64,000 nucleotides of DNA. Origin: Labilibaculum sp. (lineage in GTDB: Bacteria > Bacteroidota > Bacteroidia > Bacteroidales > Marinifilaceae). The notes beneath the pieces are model-generated. The model was not told where the DNA came from. It saw nothing but the letters and a program-made list of their open reading frames with translations, and did not search any database. This document shows positions 16,678 to 26,197 of the stretch, piece after piece. The stretch is from contig NZ_OY761461.1 in the NCBI RefSeq assembly GCF_963664555.1, forward strand, positions 3,286,001 through 3,350,000, in the 5' to 3' direction. The stretch's first letter is position 1. Each line of letters begins with the position of its first letter. The position numbers and the translations under genes are program-made.

Positions 16678-18501
16678 CTATTTATACTCCTCTTTTTTCT
16701 TTTTGTAATAGTTCTGCATAATATAGAAAGCTTTTTTCTTGGCTCCCGACTCCGAAACCAATCCTTTTCGGTTCCAGCCATCCTGCACATCGGGCAATTG
16801 ACGAAGCGGTGTCATAAAGTCGACCAAAATCCATGGTGTTAATCCAACTACACCTTCAATTTTATCGAACATGGACAAATTCTCCTGATACATATACTCC
16901 TGATATTCTTCACTCCAACGCGTTTCCTTATCGGCATGAAATCCTTCCAAAGCACCTCCGCCAAACTCACTAATAATTACCGGTTTATTGTATTCTATTG
17001 TGAAACGTTTGTTCCGGCAGGTTTCAGGAGATCCGCCGTACCATCCCTGATATTCATTAAAACTTACAATATCAAAAACTTCGGCAATCGGATCACTCAC
17101 TTTGTAATTATCACCGGCCAGTCCATCTTCCCAACCATCTTTTTTGCAGGCAGCACTCAACAAACGGGTACTGTCCAACGAACGTACATGTGAAGCTACT
17201 TCTCTTAAAAAGTGATTTCGCGCATCGCCGGGCACAGTTTCATTTGCAATAGACCAAATTATAGAGGACGCTCTGTTTTTATCTCTTCTGATTAGCTCTC
17301 CATACTGAATTTTCGCCTTTTCCAAAACCTCTTCACTCTTCCAGTCGATTCCCCAATACAACGGCAATTCTTCCCAAAGTAAAATTCCCATTTCATCGGC
17401 CAAACGAACAATATTTTCCTGATGCGGGTAATGTGCCAGGCGGGCAAAATTACAACCCATTTCCTTTGCCCAACCCAACAACAACTTTGCATCATCCATT
17501 GAATGCGCTCTGTCTCTTCGAACCGGATTTTCATCATGAATGGAAACGCCGCGAAGAAAAACCGGCTTCCCATTTAACAGGATTTCTTTTCCCTCTGTCT
17601 CTAAAGTTCTAAAACCAATTCTATCAGTAAGCTCATCTTCTCCCGCAATCAGTTTTACATCGTAAAGCTTAGGATTTTCGGGCGACCACAAGCTCATCTT
17701 TTTTGAGCTAAATGCAAACTCACCTCTTCCCTCTTTGTTTATGGAAACTTCAGCAGCAACTCCCAATTCCTTAATTTCAACTTTTGCCTTGTCAGGATAA
17801 TTGCTGCCGGCAAGCTGAACAGAACCTTTTACCACACGCGTTTTTTTATTCAACGACTCCTTTTGTAAAACCAGTGTGTAATCATCAATATAGGTTTGAG
17901 GGACCTCTACAATTTTCACATTGCGGGTAATTCCTCCATGATTGTACCAATCGGTTACCATGGCCGGAATATAATCCTTCTCTCGTCGGTTACTAACTCC
18001 TAAAATCAAAAAATTATCCTGCTTTTTTAGTAAATCGGTTACCTCAAAACTAAATGGAGTAAATCCACCTTCGTGCACACCCAATTTTTTCCCATTAAAT
18101 GAAAAAGTAGTTTTATAGTTTGCAGCCCCCACATATATAAATATTCTGGAGTTTTTATGCTTGGGCTGGTAATCGAAGGTTTTTCGGAACCAAATGCTTC
18201 CTTCGTAATAATACAACTCTTCTTTTTGCGAATTCCAGGAACCGGGAACCCATAAAGTTTGTGCGTCATCAAAACTGTACTCTACCCTATCGCTCTTCGA
18301 TTTTGCTTTACTGTTTTTATACAAAGGACTAAAACCGATCTGCCCGGTTTCATACTGATCCAAAATATACTTCCACTTGCCGTTCAGGCTTTGATGGGTG
18401 CGACCATTAACATTCGTAATAAAATTGCCTTGTGCAAATAAATTACCCGCACCAAACAACAGGCAAATAACTAATACTGATATAAATTTTGTGATTCTCA
18501 T
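16678..18501 (-). CDS. GH2 beta-glucuronidase-like glycosidase
   Basis: A 607-residue secreted GH2 enzyme (signal peptide ending LFAQ). Jelly-roll sugar-binding domain (about 30-200: SLNGKWKYIL, WVPGSWN, WFRKTF), immunoglobulin-like domain, then a TIM barrel with FLRGVSIHDENP, acid/base Glu in SIANET (about 418) and nucleophile Glu in ISEFGGGA (about 510). The order and the FNEYQGWYGG and TPWILVDFMTPLRQLP motifs fit beta-glucuronidases rather than galactosidases. With GH20 and kduID nearby, the likely substrate is a glucuronic-acid-containing oligosaccharide. Same strand as, and 21 bp from, the BNR gene, so co-transcribed. Confidence 0.88.
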   Translation of the reverse strand: MRITKFISVLVICLLFGAGNLFAQGNFITNVNGRTHQSLNGKWKYILDQYETGQIGFSPLYKNSKAKSKSDRVEYSFDDAQTLWVPGSWNSQKEELYYYEGSIWFRKTFDYQPKHKNSRIFIYVGAANYKTTFSFNGKKLGVHEGGFTPFSFEVTDLLKKQDNFLILGVSNRREKDYIPAMVTDWYNHGGITRNVKIVEVPQTYIDDYTLVLQKESLNKKTRVVKGSVQLAGSNYPDKAKVEIKELGVAAEVSINKEGRGEFAFSSKKMSLWSPENPKLYDVKLIAGEDELTDRIGFRTLETEGKEILLNGKPVFLRGVSIHDENPVRRDRAHSMDDAKLLLGWAKEMGCNFARLAHYPHQENIVRLADEMGILLWEELPLYWGIDWKSEEVLEKAKIQYGELIRRDKNRASSIIWSIANETVPGDARNHFLREVASHVRSLDSTRLLSAACKKDGWEDGLAGDNYKVSDPIAEVFDIVSFNEYQGWYGGSPETCRNKRFTIEYNKPVIISEFGGGALEGFHADKETRWSEEYQEYMYQENLSMFDKIEGVVGLTPWILVDFMTPLRQLPDVQDGWNRKGLVSESGAKKKAFYIMQNYYKKKKEEYK

Positions 18502-18522
18502 TATTGTATCGTTTAATGATTT

Positions 18523-19821
18523 CTAATCCAGAAAATATTTAATTCTGCTTTTAAAATTTGTGTAATGAATGTACTTCTCGTTTTCCATCCACAACACAAC
18601 TGTTTTATCGCCTTTTTTCATGTTTTTAGGAACAATAGGACGAACATTGTCATATTTTGAATGCTGCGTAATTGGAGTTACTTCCCATGTTTTACCAAAA
18701 TCTGAAGTCACTCTTTTCTCAATTTCAAAAACTCCCTTCACATTTCTCGATAAATAAATTGTATTAGGCTTTAATGGATGAAAAGTTAAACCCGCAGAAT
18801 AATGCGGTTCCCGTTCCGTTTTTCCTTCGGGTGTTTGAGGAAACCATTTCCCCGAATTACAAATCTCATTATCGATCCATTCCCCTTTTATATATTGAGC
18901 GTAATGATACAAATGTTCGGTTTCTTTCGGATAGCGTGCATATAAAATTACCGGGTTCCCTTTTTTGTCAGCAGAAATATCATACACCCATGCTCTCCCC
19001 GATTTTTCAGTTGCCTTATACACCACTGTTGCTTCTTTAGGCTCAAAAGGAATCTGATTTAAATCACAAATTTTTGTTCCATCAGCTCTCCAGAATGCAC
19101 CCTTTTCGTAACAGGCGTAATAAACAGAATTGGTTGGTTCTTTTCGCGGATGTCCATCGGTAAATATGATGTGTATTTTTGATTTTCCATCGGAATAGTA
19201 CCGTACATAAGGACGATTGTCATCGTTAAATGGTTGATTCGTTATAAAAACCTGAGCCGGATTAAAAGTTTCGCCATTGTCATCCGACCACATCATGTTG
19301 GGTTTAAAACCTGTCCACCGGCCAAAACAAAACAACCTGTTTTTTTCCTTTTTTAAAGCGATCGGATTTGCATAAGTAACACACTTTCGCGGATACAATT
19401 TAAATTGCTCCTCGCTAAACACCTCTTTAAAGGAAGTTGCACCAAAATCTTTGGAATCTTTCTTTGCCGGCAATTTATTCATGCGCACAGCCTGATCGAA
19501 ATGCTTGGTATAAAACATCAGCACATCTTTGTTGTTCAACTCAATAAAAGAAGGATTGGCATGATCGTCTTTATCCAACTTCGGACTTACCGTTTGAATG
19601 TAACTCGTTTTAGTTTCCAGATTCAAAGTCGCAGCTTCAATCGATCCATCGGAAGTGACCCAACCAGTTACAACTTCAGCCTTTCCATTGTGTTTGTAAA
19701 TTGCTCCAGGTGCAGAAAACCAACACCATGCTCCATCATTTGTCAATGTGTTTTGTTGTCCTAAAACTACTGTTGACATAAATAAGAAGCAGATGACCGC
19801 GAAAACTTTATTTTTCATCAT
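18523..19821 (-). CDS. Secreted BNR_4-type beta-propeller protein, possible polysaccharide lyase
   Basis: A ~432-residue exported protein; the start MMKNKVFAVICF is chosen because it begins a proper signal peptide (ends VVLGQ), whereas the ATG at 19845 adds eight residues. The mature part opens with GAWCWFSAPGAIYKHNGKAEVVTGWV and carries sialidase-like Asp-box turns (SDDNGETF, TSDFGKTW). This is the BNR_4 family, which includes ulvan-type lyases (PL24/25-like) and uncharacterised propellers. A lyase would fit the Kdu genes, which process unsaturated uronates, but catalytic residues cannot be confirmed from sequence alone. First gene of the minus-strand unit with GH2. Confidence 0.75.
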   Translation of the reverse strand: MMKNKVFAVICFLFMSTVVLGQQNTLTNDGAWCWFSAPGAIYKHNGKAEVVTGWVTSDGSIEAATLNLETKTSYIQTVSPKLDKDDHANPSFIELNNKDVLMFYTKHFDQAVRMNKLPAKKDSKDFGATSFKEVFSEEQFKLYPRKCVTYANPIALKKEKNRLFCFGRWTGFKPNMMWSDDNGETFNPAQVFITNQPFNDDNRPYVRYYSDGKSKIHIIFTDGHPRKEPTNSVYYACYEKGAFWRADGTKICDLNQIPFEPKEATVVYKATEKSGRAWVYDISADKKGNPVILYARYPKETEHLYHYAQYIKGEWIDNEICNSGKWFPQTPEGKTEREPHYSAGLTFHPLKPNTIYLSRNVKGVFEIEKRVTSDFGKTWEVTPITQHSKYDNVRPIVPKNMKKGDKTVVLWMENEKYIHYTNFKSRIKYFLD

Positions 19822-20035
19822 TCTATATTTTAATTTGAAAATCATTCATCCTTCCACTTTGAAAAACTTAAATTATTTGTGCTTTCAAAAATCAGTATTA
19901 CAAATGAAACGATTCCAAGCATTTTGTTTATCTTTAACATTGCTTTAACGGTACTTATAACGGTTAACACTAAACCTAAAGCATTGTAAAACCAACCATT
20001 ACAAACCAAACCCGAAAACTGAAAATTCTTCTTTA

Positions 20036-21187
20036 ATGAATATCTCTTTAGATAACAAACGGCTTATTATTGCGAAAATCAGGAATAGTAAAACATTTTC
20101 CAAAGCTCCGACAAGTAGTTCCTTACTTTCCTATCTATTCGAAGAAACAATAAAAGGAACCGATCTGAAAGAAAAATTAATTGAAATAGAATTTTTTGGA
20201 GAATCAAAGAGTACAGAAAAAAGCAGTCCCAGAGTGCGGGTTAATGTTTATAATCTGAGAAAAAAAATTGCCCGGTATTACGAAAACGAAGGCAAAGAAG
20301 ATGCCTGCAGACTGCACATTGAAAAAGGTCAGTATCAATTGATGTTTTCAATGAAAAAAAACAAAGAAAGCGCAGTTAAAAAAATAAAATTATCCTTATA
20401 CATACCTTACGTAGTACTATTTGTTGTTTTATTGCTGTTTGCCCTTAGTAAAATACCTCAAAAAGCACCTGCCATCTGGAATTCCTTTGTTGTGGATGAA
20501 ACCAAACCGAAACTAATTATTGGTGACGCTTTTGGTGTTATGGGCAATACGGCAACCGGTGCCTTTGGATGGAACCGCGATTATACAATCAACAGCATTG
20601 AGGAATTTTATCAGTTCTGCGACAACAACCCAAAGCTTAAAAACGAGCTTTCTCCTGCCAATTACACGTACATGACCGGTATGGGAGCCATTACCAGCCA
20701 AAAAATTACTTCTCTGTTCGACAAATACGATACTGATTTTAACATTCATTTTTCAAGCCAAACTTCCATTGCTGATTTAAAAGATGGAAATACAATTTAC
20801 GCCGGCCCAATTAAAAATAACAATTTGTTTATCCATTTTTTTAATGAAGCAAATCAATACTACAAAATTAAAGATTCCAAACTGTATTTCTCGAAACACC
20901 CAAGTATAAAGGACACCACATTTAATTTATTCACCGAAGGACTTGTATCCGAATATACAATTGTATCTAAATATAATGGTCCAAATAATCACGATCAATT
21001 CGTTTTCTTTTCGGATCACGACATAGGCGTCTGTTCAACAGTAGAATATTTCACAAATACCGACTCCCTGCAAAAATTCACTGCATCTTATTTGGACAAT
21101 TCGACCTATTTTACTGCTGTTTTTATGGCGAAAGGAAAAAGCAGAACCAATACCGATTTAAAACTGCTTTTGGTTACCACAGAATAG
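20036..21187 (+). CDS. Membrane-anchored winged-helix-like regulator
   Basis: A 383-residue one-component regulator candidate. Residues about 25-105 (LLSYLFEETIKGTDLKEKLI, then SPRVRVNVYNLRKKIARYYE and LHIEKGQYQLMF) match the DNA-binding-like domain found at the N-terminus of many TolB/TPR and adenylate-cyclase-like signalling proteins, where the pattern is DPIVRVxxxRLRRxLxxYY...IxIPKGxYxPxF. One membrane helix follows (about 122-140), then a ~240-residue extracytoplasmic domain of unknown family. It is divergent from the GH2/BNR unit and just before an esterase gene, so it probably senses a glycan fragment outside the inner membrane and controls this locus. That role is inference. Confidence 0.7.
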   Translation: MNISLDNKRLIIAKIRNSKTFSKAPTSSSLLSYLFEETIKGTDLKEKLIEIEFFGESKSTEKSSPRVRVNVYNLRKKIARYYENEGKEDACRLHIEKGQYQLMFSMKKNKESAVKKIKLSLYIPYVVLFVVLLLFALSKIPQKAPAIWNSFVVDETKPKLIIGDAFGVMGNTATGAFGWNRDYTINSIEEFYQFCDNNPKLKNELSPANYTYMTGMGAITSQKITSLFDKYDTDFNIHFSSQTSIADLKDGNTIYAGPIKNNNLFIHFFNEANQYYKIKDSKLYFSKHPSIKDTTFNLFTEGLVSEYTIVSKYNGPNNHDQFVFFSDHDIGVCSTVEYFTNTDSLQKFTASYLDNSTYFTAVFMAKGKSRTNTDLKLLLVTTE

Positions 21188-21275
21188 AATCACCTGCCCA
21201 TTTAAACATCATATTACATCGGCAATTCATCGAATAATCGTAAATTTATTTTCCAAAATCAATAAAATATAAATC

Positions 21276-22196
21276 ATGAAAAAAACAGGTCTTCTCTTGT
21301 TACTTATTAGTGTGTATTCGTTCAATATATTTGGTCAGAATAACATTATTCCTCTATGGCCGAATGAGATGCCAAACCACAAAGTTTCAAATGAAACAGA
21401 AGTTATAAATGCAACAGATGTTGTTCGGATTTCGAAAGTACAAACGCCTACAATAGAAGTATTCACCCCTGCCAAAAAAAATGCAAACGGTCAGGCTGTT
21501 CTTATTTGCCCTGGTGGCGGGTATCGAATTCTGGCATACGACTCGGAAGGTACCGACATCGCAAAATGGCTAAACTCAAAGGGAATTACGGCCTTTGTTC
21601 TAAAATACAGATTGCCGGACTCTCAGTCGGTGATCAAAAGTTACAAAGCCCCCTTACAAGATGCGATGAGAGCTTTAAAAACAATCCGGTTTAATGCTGA
21701 AAAGTACAACATTCATAAAAATGAAATAGGCGTAATGGGCTTTTCTGCCGGCGGGCACCTGGCTTCAACACTGGGCACACATTATAATGAATTGATGTAC
21801 CCTGCAGCTGACGATATTGATTTAGAAAGTGCCCGTCCCGATTTTATGGCACTCATCTATCCTGTAATCAGCATGAAAGAAGGGATTACGCATCAAGGAT
21901 CGAAGCGAAATTTATTGGGGGAAAATCCCAATGAAAAATTAGTCAATAAATTCTGCAACGACTTACAGGTTACCGGCGATACACCACCTGCTTTTCTTAT
22001 TCATGCATCCGATGACAATGGGGTGCCTGTAAAAAACAGCTTGTTGATATACGAAAGCTTAATCAGCAATGGCGTTTCTGCAGAAATGCATATCTTCTCG
22101 ACCGGAGGCCACGGCTTTTCTTTTGGTTTTAACAAAGGGCATGTGAGCTCCTGGACAGATTTATTTTACACCTGGAGCAAATCAATCAAAAAATAA
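21276..22196 (+). CDS. Secreted alpha/beta-hydrolase, acetylesterase-like
   Basis: A 306-residue exported alpha/beta hydrolase (signal peptide ending IFGQ). It has the oxyanion region CPGGGYRILAYDSEG, the nucleophile elbow GFSAGGHLAS (Ser about 157), a late Asp in HASDDNGVPV and the His in STGGHGFSFG (about 277): a complete Ser-Asp-His triad. Family relatives are acetyl-xylan/carbohydrate esterases that often begin with LWPNEMP as here. Within this locus it would deacetylate glycan fragments. It is 88 bp downstream of the regulator on the same strand. Confidence 0.85.
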   Translation: MKKTGLLLLLISVYSFNIFGQNNIIPLWPNEMPNHKVSNETEVINATDVVRISKVQTPTIEVFTPAKKNANGQAVLICPGGGYRILAYDSEGTDIAKWLNSKGITAFVLKYRLPDSQSVIKSYKAPLQDAMRALKTIRFNAEKYNIHKNEIGVMGFSAGGHLASTLGTHYNELMYPAADDIDLESARPDFMALIYPVISMKEGITHQGSKRNLLGENPNEKLVNKFCNDLQVTGDTPPAFLIHASDDNGVPVKNSLLIYESLISNGVSAEMHIFSTGGHGFSFGFNKGHVSSWTDLFYTWSKSIKK

Positions 22197-22215
22197 GTGA
22201 AATAATTTTCACAGC

Positions 22216-22253
22216 AAGGCTCTATCTGAAATTTCCACTTCAGGCAGAGCTTT
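22216..22253 (+). terminator. Terminator after the esterase gene
   Basis: A 15-bp imperfect stem (AAGGCTCTATCTGAA / TTCAGGCAGAGCTTT, with G-U pairs and one mismatch), 20 bp past the stop and followed by TTGTT. Confidence 0.6.
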
Positions 22254-22591
22254 GTTCCTGCTGCCTATTTAATTTCAAAACTACCTTTAAATAGAATGGG
22301 CCAATTCCCAACTGAATCAAGGCAAAAAAGCAAAAGACAGCCGGGTTTCGCTTGCATCATTTTTAAGGCAGACATAGTTAAAAAGCAATATTTTATAAGA
22401 TGAGTTTTGATGGTAACCGGGTACAAATATGAATTGCATAAAAAAAGCAATGTAGTATTCTTGCGAATACAGCATTGCTCTTCCTGTCAATAAAAAAATA
22501 AGAAGGGTTTTGATTCACGACTCTGCGGCAATCAAATTACCCACTCTTATTCTTTCACACTGCTAACTTCTAATCTAACTTACTATCTATA
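22254..22591. other. 338-bp gap between esterase and kduD
   Basis: Between convergent units. A 61-codon minus-strand frame exists at 22265-22450 but has no recognisable start context or family and a biased Cys/Leu content. Nothing convincing is seen. Confidence 0.5.
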
Positions 22592-23383
22592 TTATTCTTC
22601 ATTCGAAGGTTTGCCAATGGTTGCCAAAATACCACCATCAACGTAAACCACATGTCCGTTTACAAAATCGGATGCCTTTGATGCAAGGAATACTGCTGTA
22701 CCTCCCAAATCTTCAGGATCTCCCCAACGTGCAGCAGGTGTTCTGCTAATAATGAACTCGTTAAAAGGATGACCGTCTTCGCGGATGGCGGCTGTTTGTG
22801 AGGTTGCAAAATATCCAGGTCCGATTCCATTGGTCTGAATACCATATTTTGCCCACTCGGTAGCCATGTTTTTAGTCAGCATTTTTAAACCGCCTTTTGC
22901 CGATGCATAAGCACAAACGTCGTTGCGTCCCAGCTCACTCATCATCGAACAGATGTTGATGATTTTTCCTTCGCGGCGTTCAATCATTTTTCGTCCAACA
23001 TATTTGCCCATGATGAAAGGACCTACCAAATCGATATCAATTACCTTGCGGTAATCTTTCACTTCCATATCCTGCATTGGCACCCGCATGATAATACCTG
23101 CATTGTTTACCAAAATTCCAATCGGTCCGACTTCTGCCTCTATCTGGTCAACACCCGCAATTACTCCGGCCTCATCTGTTACATCGAAAATGTAACCTTT
23201 ACAATCAATGCCTTTTTTTGCGTAATCGGCGATTCCGCGATCCAGATTTTCTTTCGAAATATCATTTACTACAATCTGAGCGCCTGCTTCGGCCAATGCT
23301 GTTGCGATAGCCATTCCAATACCATGAGTAGCTCCGGTTACCAAAGCAACCTTGCCGTCCAACTTAAATAAATCCAAAATCAT
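22592..23383 (-). CDS. kduD: KduD-type short-chain dehydrogenase (2-dehydro-3-deoxy-D-gluconate 5-dehydrogenase)
   Basis: A 263-residue cytosolic SDR. Nucleotide-binding GATHGIGMAIA (about 17-27), NNAG (about 91), catalytic Ser in NICSMMSELG and the YASAK pair (about 158-162) are present. Next to kduI this is best read as KduD, which reduces 3-deoxy-D-glycero-2,5-hexodiulosonate (DKII) to KDG. The wider SDR group also includes gluconate 5-dehydrogenase, which sequence alone cannot exclude. It lies 40 bp after kduI on the same strand, an operon. Confidence 0.88.
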   Translation of the reverse strand: MILDLFKLDGKVALVTGATHGIGMAIATALAEAGAQIVVNDISKENLDRGIADYAKKGIDCKGYIFDVTDEAGVIAGVDQIEAEVGPIGILVNNAGIIMRVPMQDMEVKDYRKVIDIDLVGPFIMGKYVGRKMIERREGKIINICSMMSELGRNDVCAYASAKGGLKMLTKNMATEWAKYGIQTNGIGPGYFATSQTAAIREDGHPFNEFIISRTPAARWGDPEDLGGTAVFLASKASDFVNGHVVYVDGGILATIGKPSNEE

Positions 23384-23423
23384 AACTTATATTTTACAAT
23401 GATACACAACAAACTAATTCATA

Positions 23424-24266
23424 CTAACGCAATTCATCCGGCTGACAAACATCCATATCGCCGTAATTCAGATTTTCGCCGCCCATTCCCCAAATAAATG
23501 TGTAGTTACTTGTTCCTGCTGCCGAGTGAATCGACCAGGTAGGTGAAAAAACAGCTTCTTCATTGGCCATCCAGATGTGACGGGTTTCTTTCGGATCGCC
23601 CATAAAATGACAGATAGCCTGTCCTTTGGGAACTTCAAAATAGAAGTACGCTTCCATTCTTCGGCTGTGTGTATGGGCAGGCATGGTGTTCCAAACACTT
23701 CCGGGATGCAGCTCAGTCATTCCCATTTGCAGCTGATTGGTCTTGATGGTATCCGAAACAATCAATTTGCGCAATGTTCTGCGGTTTGAATTTTCAGGCT
23801 CACCCAACTCAACAACAATAGCATCTTCGTGTCCGATTTTTACATTTGGAAAAACCTCGTGGGCAGGAGCCGAGTTTAAATAAAAATGGGCAGGTGAAGC
23901 AGCATCCGCACTGGCAAAAACGATTTCCTTATTGCCTTTTCCAACATAAAGGGCCTCTTTGTAGTCCAGCTCATAAACTGCACCGTCAACACGTACGCTG
24001 CCTTTTCCGCCAACATTCACAACACCCAATTCTCTTCTCTCCAAAAAATAGTCCGCTTTTAATGGATCGATTGCTTCCAATGTCAATGCTTCTTTTACCG
24101 GAACGGCTCCGCCTACAATAATCCTGTCGTACTGAGAGTAGGTCAGATGAATGCTTCCTTCTTCCATTAAATTCTGAACCAAATACTCATCCCGTAATCG
24201 GGTTGTATCGTAACTCTTTGCATCTGCAGGATGTGTTGCATATCTTTCTTCGTATTTCAATCCCAT
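23424..24266 (-). CDS. kduI: 4-deoxy-L-threo-5-hexosulose-uronate ketol-isomerase
   Basis: A 280-residue double-cupin isomerase, full length for KduI. Start region MGLKYEERYATHPADAKSYDTTRLR and the QYDRIIVGGAVP motif are typical. Zinc ligands are visible in MPAHTHSRRMEAYFYF (His, His, Glu; about 195-202) and SIHSAAGT (His about 244). It converts 4-deoxy-5-keto-uronate, released from unsaturated uronates made by lyases or unsaturated glucuronidases, to DKII for KduD. First gene of the operon. The upstream region contains repeated TTTTACCTGT motifs that could be operators. Confidence 0.95.
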   Translation of the reverse strand: MGLKYEERYATHPADAKSYDTTRLRDEYLVQNLMEEGSIHLTYSQYDRIIVGGAVPVKEALTLEAIDPLKADYFLERRELGVVNVGGKGSVRVDGAVYELDYKEALYVGKGNKEIVFASADAASPAHFYLNSAPAHEVFPNVKIGHEDAIVVELGEPENSNRRTLRKLIVSDTIKTNQLQMGMTELHPGSVWNTMPAHTHSRRMEAYFYFEVPKGQAICHFMGDPKETRHIWMANEEAVFSPTWSIHSAAGTSNYTFIWGMGGENLNYGDMDVCQPDELR

Positions 24267-24323
24267 GATATCTGTGTTTATAAATTAGTACAATCTCTTT
24301 TTTGACATTTATTCCCGGCACAA

Positions 24324-24599
24324 TTTTACCTGTTTGCCTGCTGCAAAGTAATAAAATGTAATTGAATTGTGCAATCGATTGTCTGTTTTTAATTTTTCCA
24401 AGAGGAAAATACATCAGATACTAAAGCATCAAAACATTAGTAAATACTGATTATCAACACGATTTTAATCAGTGCAAAAATAATAAATCAAATGAAAGGC
24501 CGTGCAATAGACTTTTACCTGTTGCACTAATATTGCACGAATGTAGAAATAATGTGCATACCTGCAGTGGATTAAAAGCGCAATAAGCCACAGGTAAAA
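24324..24599. promoter_or_regulatory. Repeated TTTTACCTGT and GTGCAAT motifs upstream of kduI
   Basis: TTTTACCTGT occurs at 24324-24333 and 24513-24522, and inverted (ACAGGTAAAA) at 24590-24599. GTGCAAT occurs at 24369-24375 and 24502-24508, with the inverted ATTGCAC at 24532-24538. Clustering in 275 bp before an inducible catabolic operon suggests binding sites for an unknown regulator. Inference from repetition only. Confidence 0.45.
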
Positions 24600-25064
24600 A
24601 AAGTGAGTCATGCTGCAGGTACACCATATCGAAAGAGCGTTAAATATATCCGGTACTGCCGTATTCAGGGGGCTAAATCACAATTTCAAAATTAAGCGCA
24701 AAACAAAAAAGCTTGTTCGAGGCACGATTAAACAACCCGGCCAGCAAGCCAATGCCACAGCATCCTGTTTGCACACCAGTTGCACCATGTGTTAGTCCTT
24801 CGCAAACAATCATTGAGCAATCGGCTTTGATGCCAGCACCAAAAACAACCGAATTGCTGCCCGACAGCATCACCAACAAAACCGGAAATCATCAGGAAAG
24901 CATCGTATTGCCGGTAAAACCGATCGGGAGAGAATCGGGCAAACGATTAAAAACAGTATTTATGCCACTGATTTAAAGCATAAAAATACCGGAAACAATT
25001 GAATGCCTCCGGTACTAACCCCAGATACCAAAACGGTATCGAACCCATAAAACAACAAGAAAAA
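24600..25064. other. 465-bp GC-richer stretch without a clear gene
   Basis: Frames exist on both strands between 24610 and 24976 but they overlap each other, have no family and lack codon bias. GC is visibly above that of neighbours, similar to the stretch at 27404-27640. It may be the relic of older genes. Confidence 0.45.
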
Positions 25065-25808
25065 TTATTCGCCTGTGCTGATTTCTTCCACAACATCCTT
25101 AGCAGACCGCCCTGCACGCTGCTGTAAAAGTGCATTGGTTTCTTCCGATACAATGTTTATTTCTTTCACCAATTTCGAATAAGCAGGATCTGTATTTAAA
25201 TCACACATCACATCCAAATATTTAAAAAAGGTCTCAAACTCTTTTCTGATTTCTTTACACATCTCGCTGCGAATCTCCTCGTTCCGATCCAGTTTCGCAT
25301 TCCCTCTTGCCTCAACTGCTTCGGTAAATTCCTGTTCCGCTTTTTCAAGCTCTTCCAACCATGGCTCTCCAAGCATGTTTTGCAAACAGCCGCTTAAAAA
25401 CGGACTGTTTTTTATTTTTGCAAACAAAGCAGTAAGAACAGCCGATTCCTCTAACATCGGGAGGCGGGTAATGCCACTGCCATAACTTTCTATTTCATTC
25501 AGAATTGCTTTGCCCGCTTCGCTAACAACAGGATTTAAACGTTTCGAACATGCCTCGGCAAAAGTTGCAAAGGCAATCATTGCCTGATCTCTCCTGCTGT
25601 CGCATCCGGTTACATTTATAGTTAACAACTGCGTGTTCACTTTCTTGCCCGATTCCTCAAGCCTGCCTTTCGAATTTTCGATTCTGCTTTTGAAAGGCTC
25701 AAAAGTAACACTATCTGTAACAGCATTTGTTATCAGACTGTAAACACGGGCCGTAAAGGTTAGATATTCGGCAATACGCATGCGGTAAAACAAAGGATAC
25801 TTAATCAT
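25065..25808 (-). CDS. Hypothetical protein, DUF6261-like
   Basis: A 247-residue mostly helical soluble protein with no signal or membrane segment. It opens with LFYRMRIAEYLTFTARVYSLI and contains long amphipathic helices; layout and length resemble DUF6261 proteins of Bacteroidota, which are accessory-region proteins of unknown role, often present in several copies. The family match is from memory of the pattern and not verified. It marks the left border of the IS-containing accessory region. Confidence 0.5.
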   Translation of the reverse strand: MIKYPLFYRMRIAEYLTFTARVYSLITNAVTDSVTFEPFKSRIENSKGRLEESGKKVNTQLLTINVTGCDSRRDQAMIAFATFAEACSKRLNPVVSEAGKAILNEIESYGSGITRLPMLEESAVLTALFAKIKNSPFLSGCLQNMLGEPWLEELEKAEQEFTEAVEARGNAKLDRNEEIRSEMCKEIRKEFETFFKYLDVMCDLNTDPAYSKLVKEINIVSEETNALLQQRAGRSAKDVVEEISTGE

Positions 25809-26137
25809 GAAGTATGTTTATTACGTTAATATTGAATCTATCTAAGTTATCATTTTACTGATTAACAAAAAAGCAATAATTAAAATTATATTGTTCTACT
25901 CCTAAAAATACGCAAGCCAATACTCCTGTCTGCCAAAAGTAAAATCAGCGAAACATCAGTAAAACATAAGCACACACCACTTCGAATATTCTTATTTACA
26001 TTCAAACTAAACAACGAAATCAGCCGTTTTCCTTTGCAGATATCCAAACAAGCTAAAAATGAAACAGCCCTGCATAGCCTGAAGCCCTTCCCGCACCTTT
26101 GGTTTGCTGCCCTGCATTGGTACAGGCCCTCAATAAA
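25809..26137. other. 329-bp gap left of the first IS copy
   Basis: AT-rich promoter-side sequence of the preceding gene followed by ordinary intergenic DNA. A 107-codon minus-strand frame runs across the IS end and is therefore an insertion artefact. No gene is seen. Confidence 0.5.
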
Positions 26138-26197
26138 ATGTGGACATGCTACATTTGTTGGTACAATGGTTACGCCCGAAATTCTTATATTTAAATT

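Noticed and set aside
22265..22450. Minus-strand 61-aa protein
   Set aside because: Cys/Leu-biased composition, no start context, no family.
14849..24266. Complete polysaccharide utilisation locus
   Set aside because: No SusC/SusD pair lies within the locus; the TonB receptor at the left edge is 14 kb away and paired with DUF4249.
24610..24976. Three overlapping small proteins
   Set aside because: They overlap on both strands, lack a family and have unusual Pro/Thr composition.
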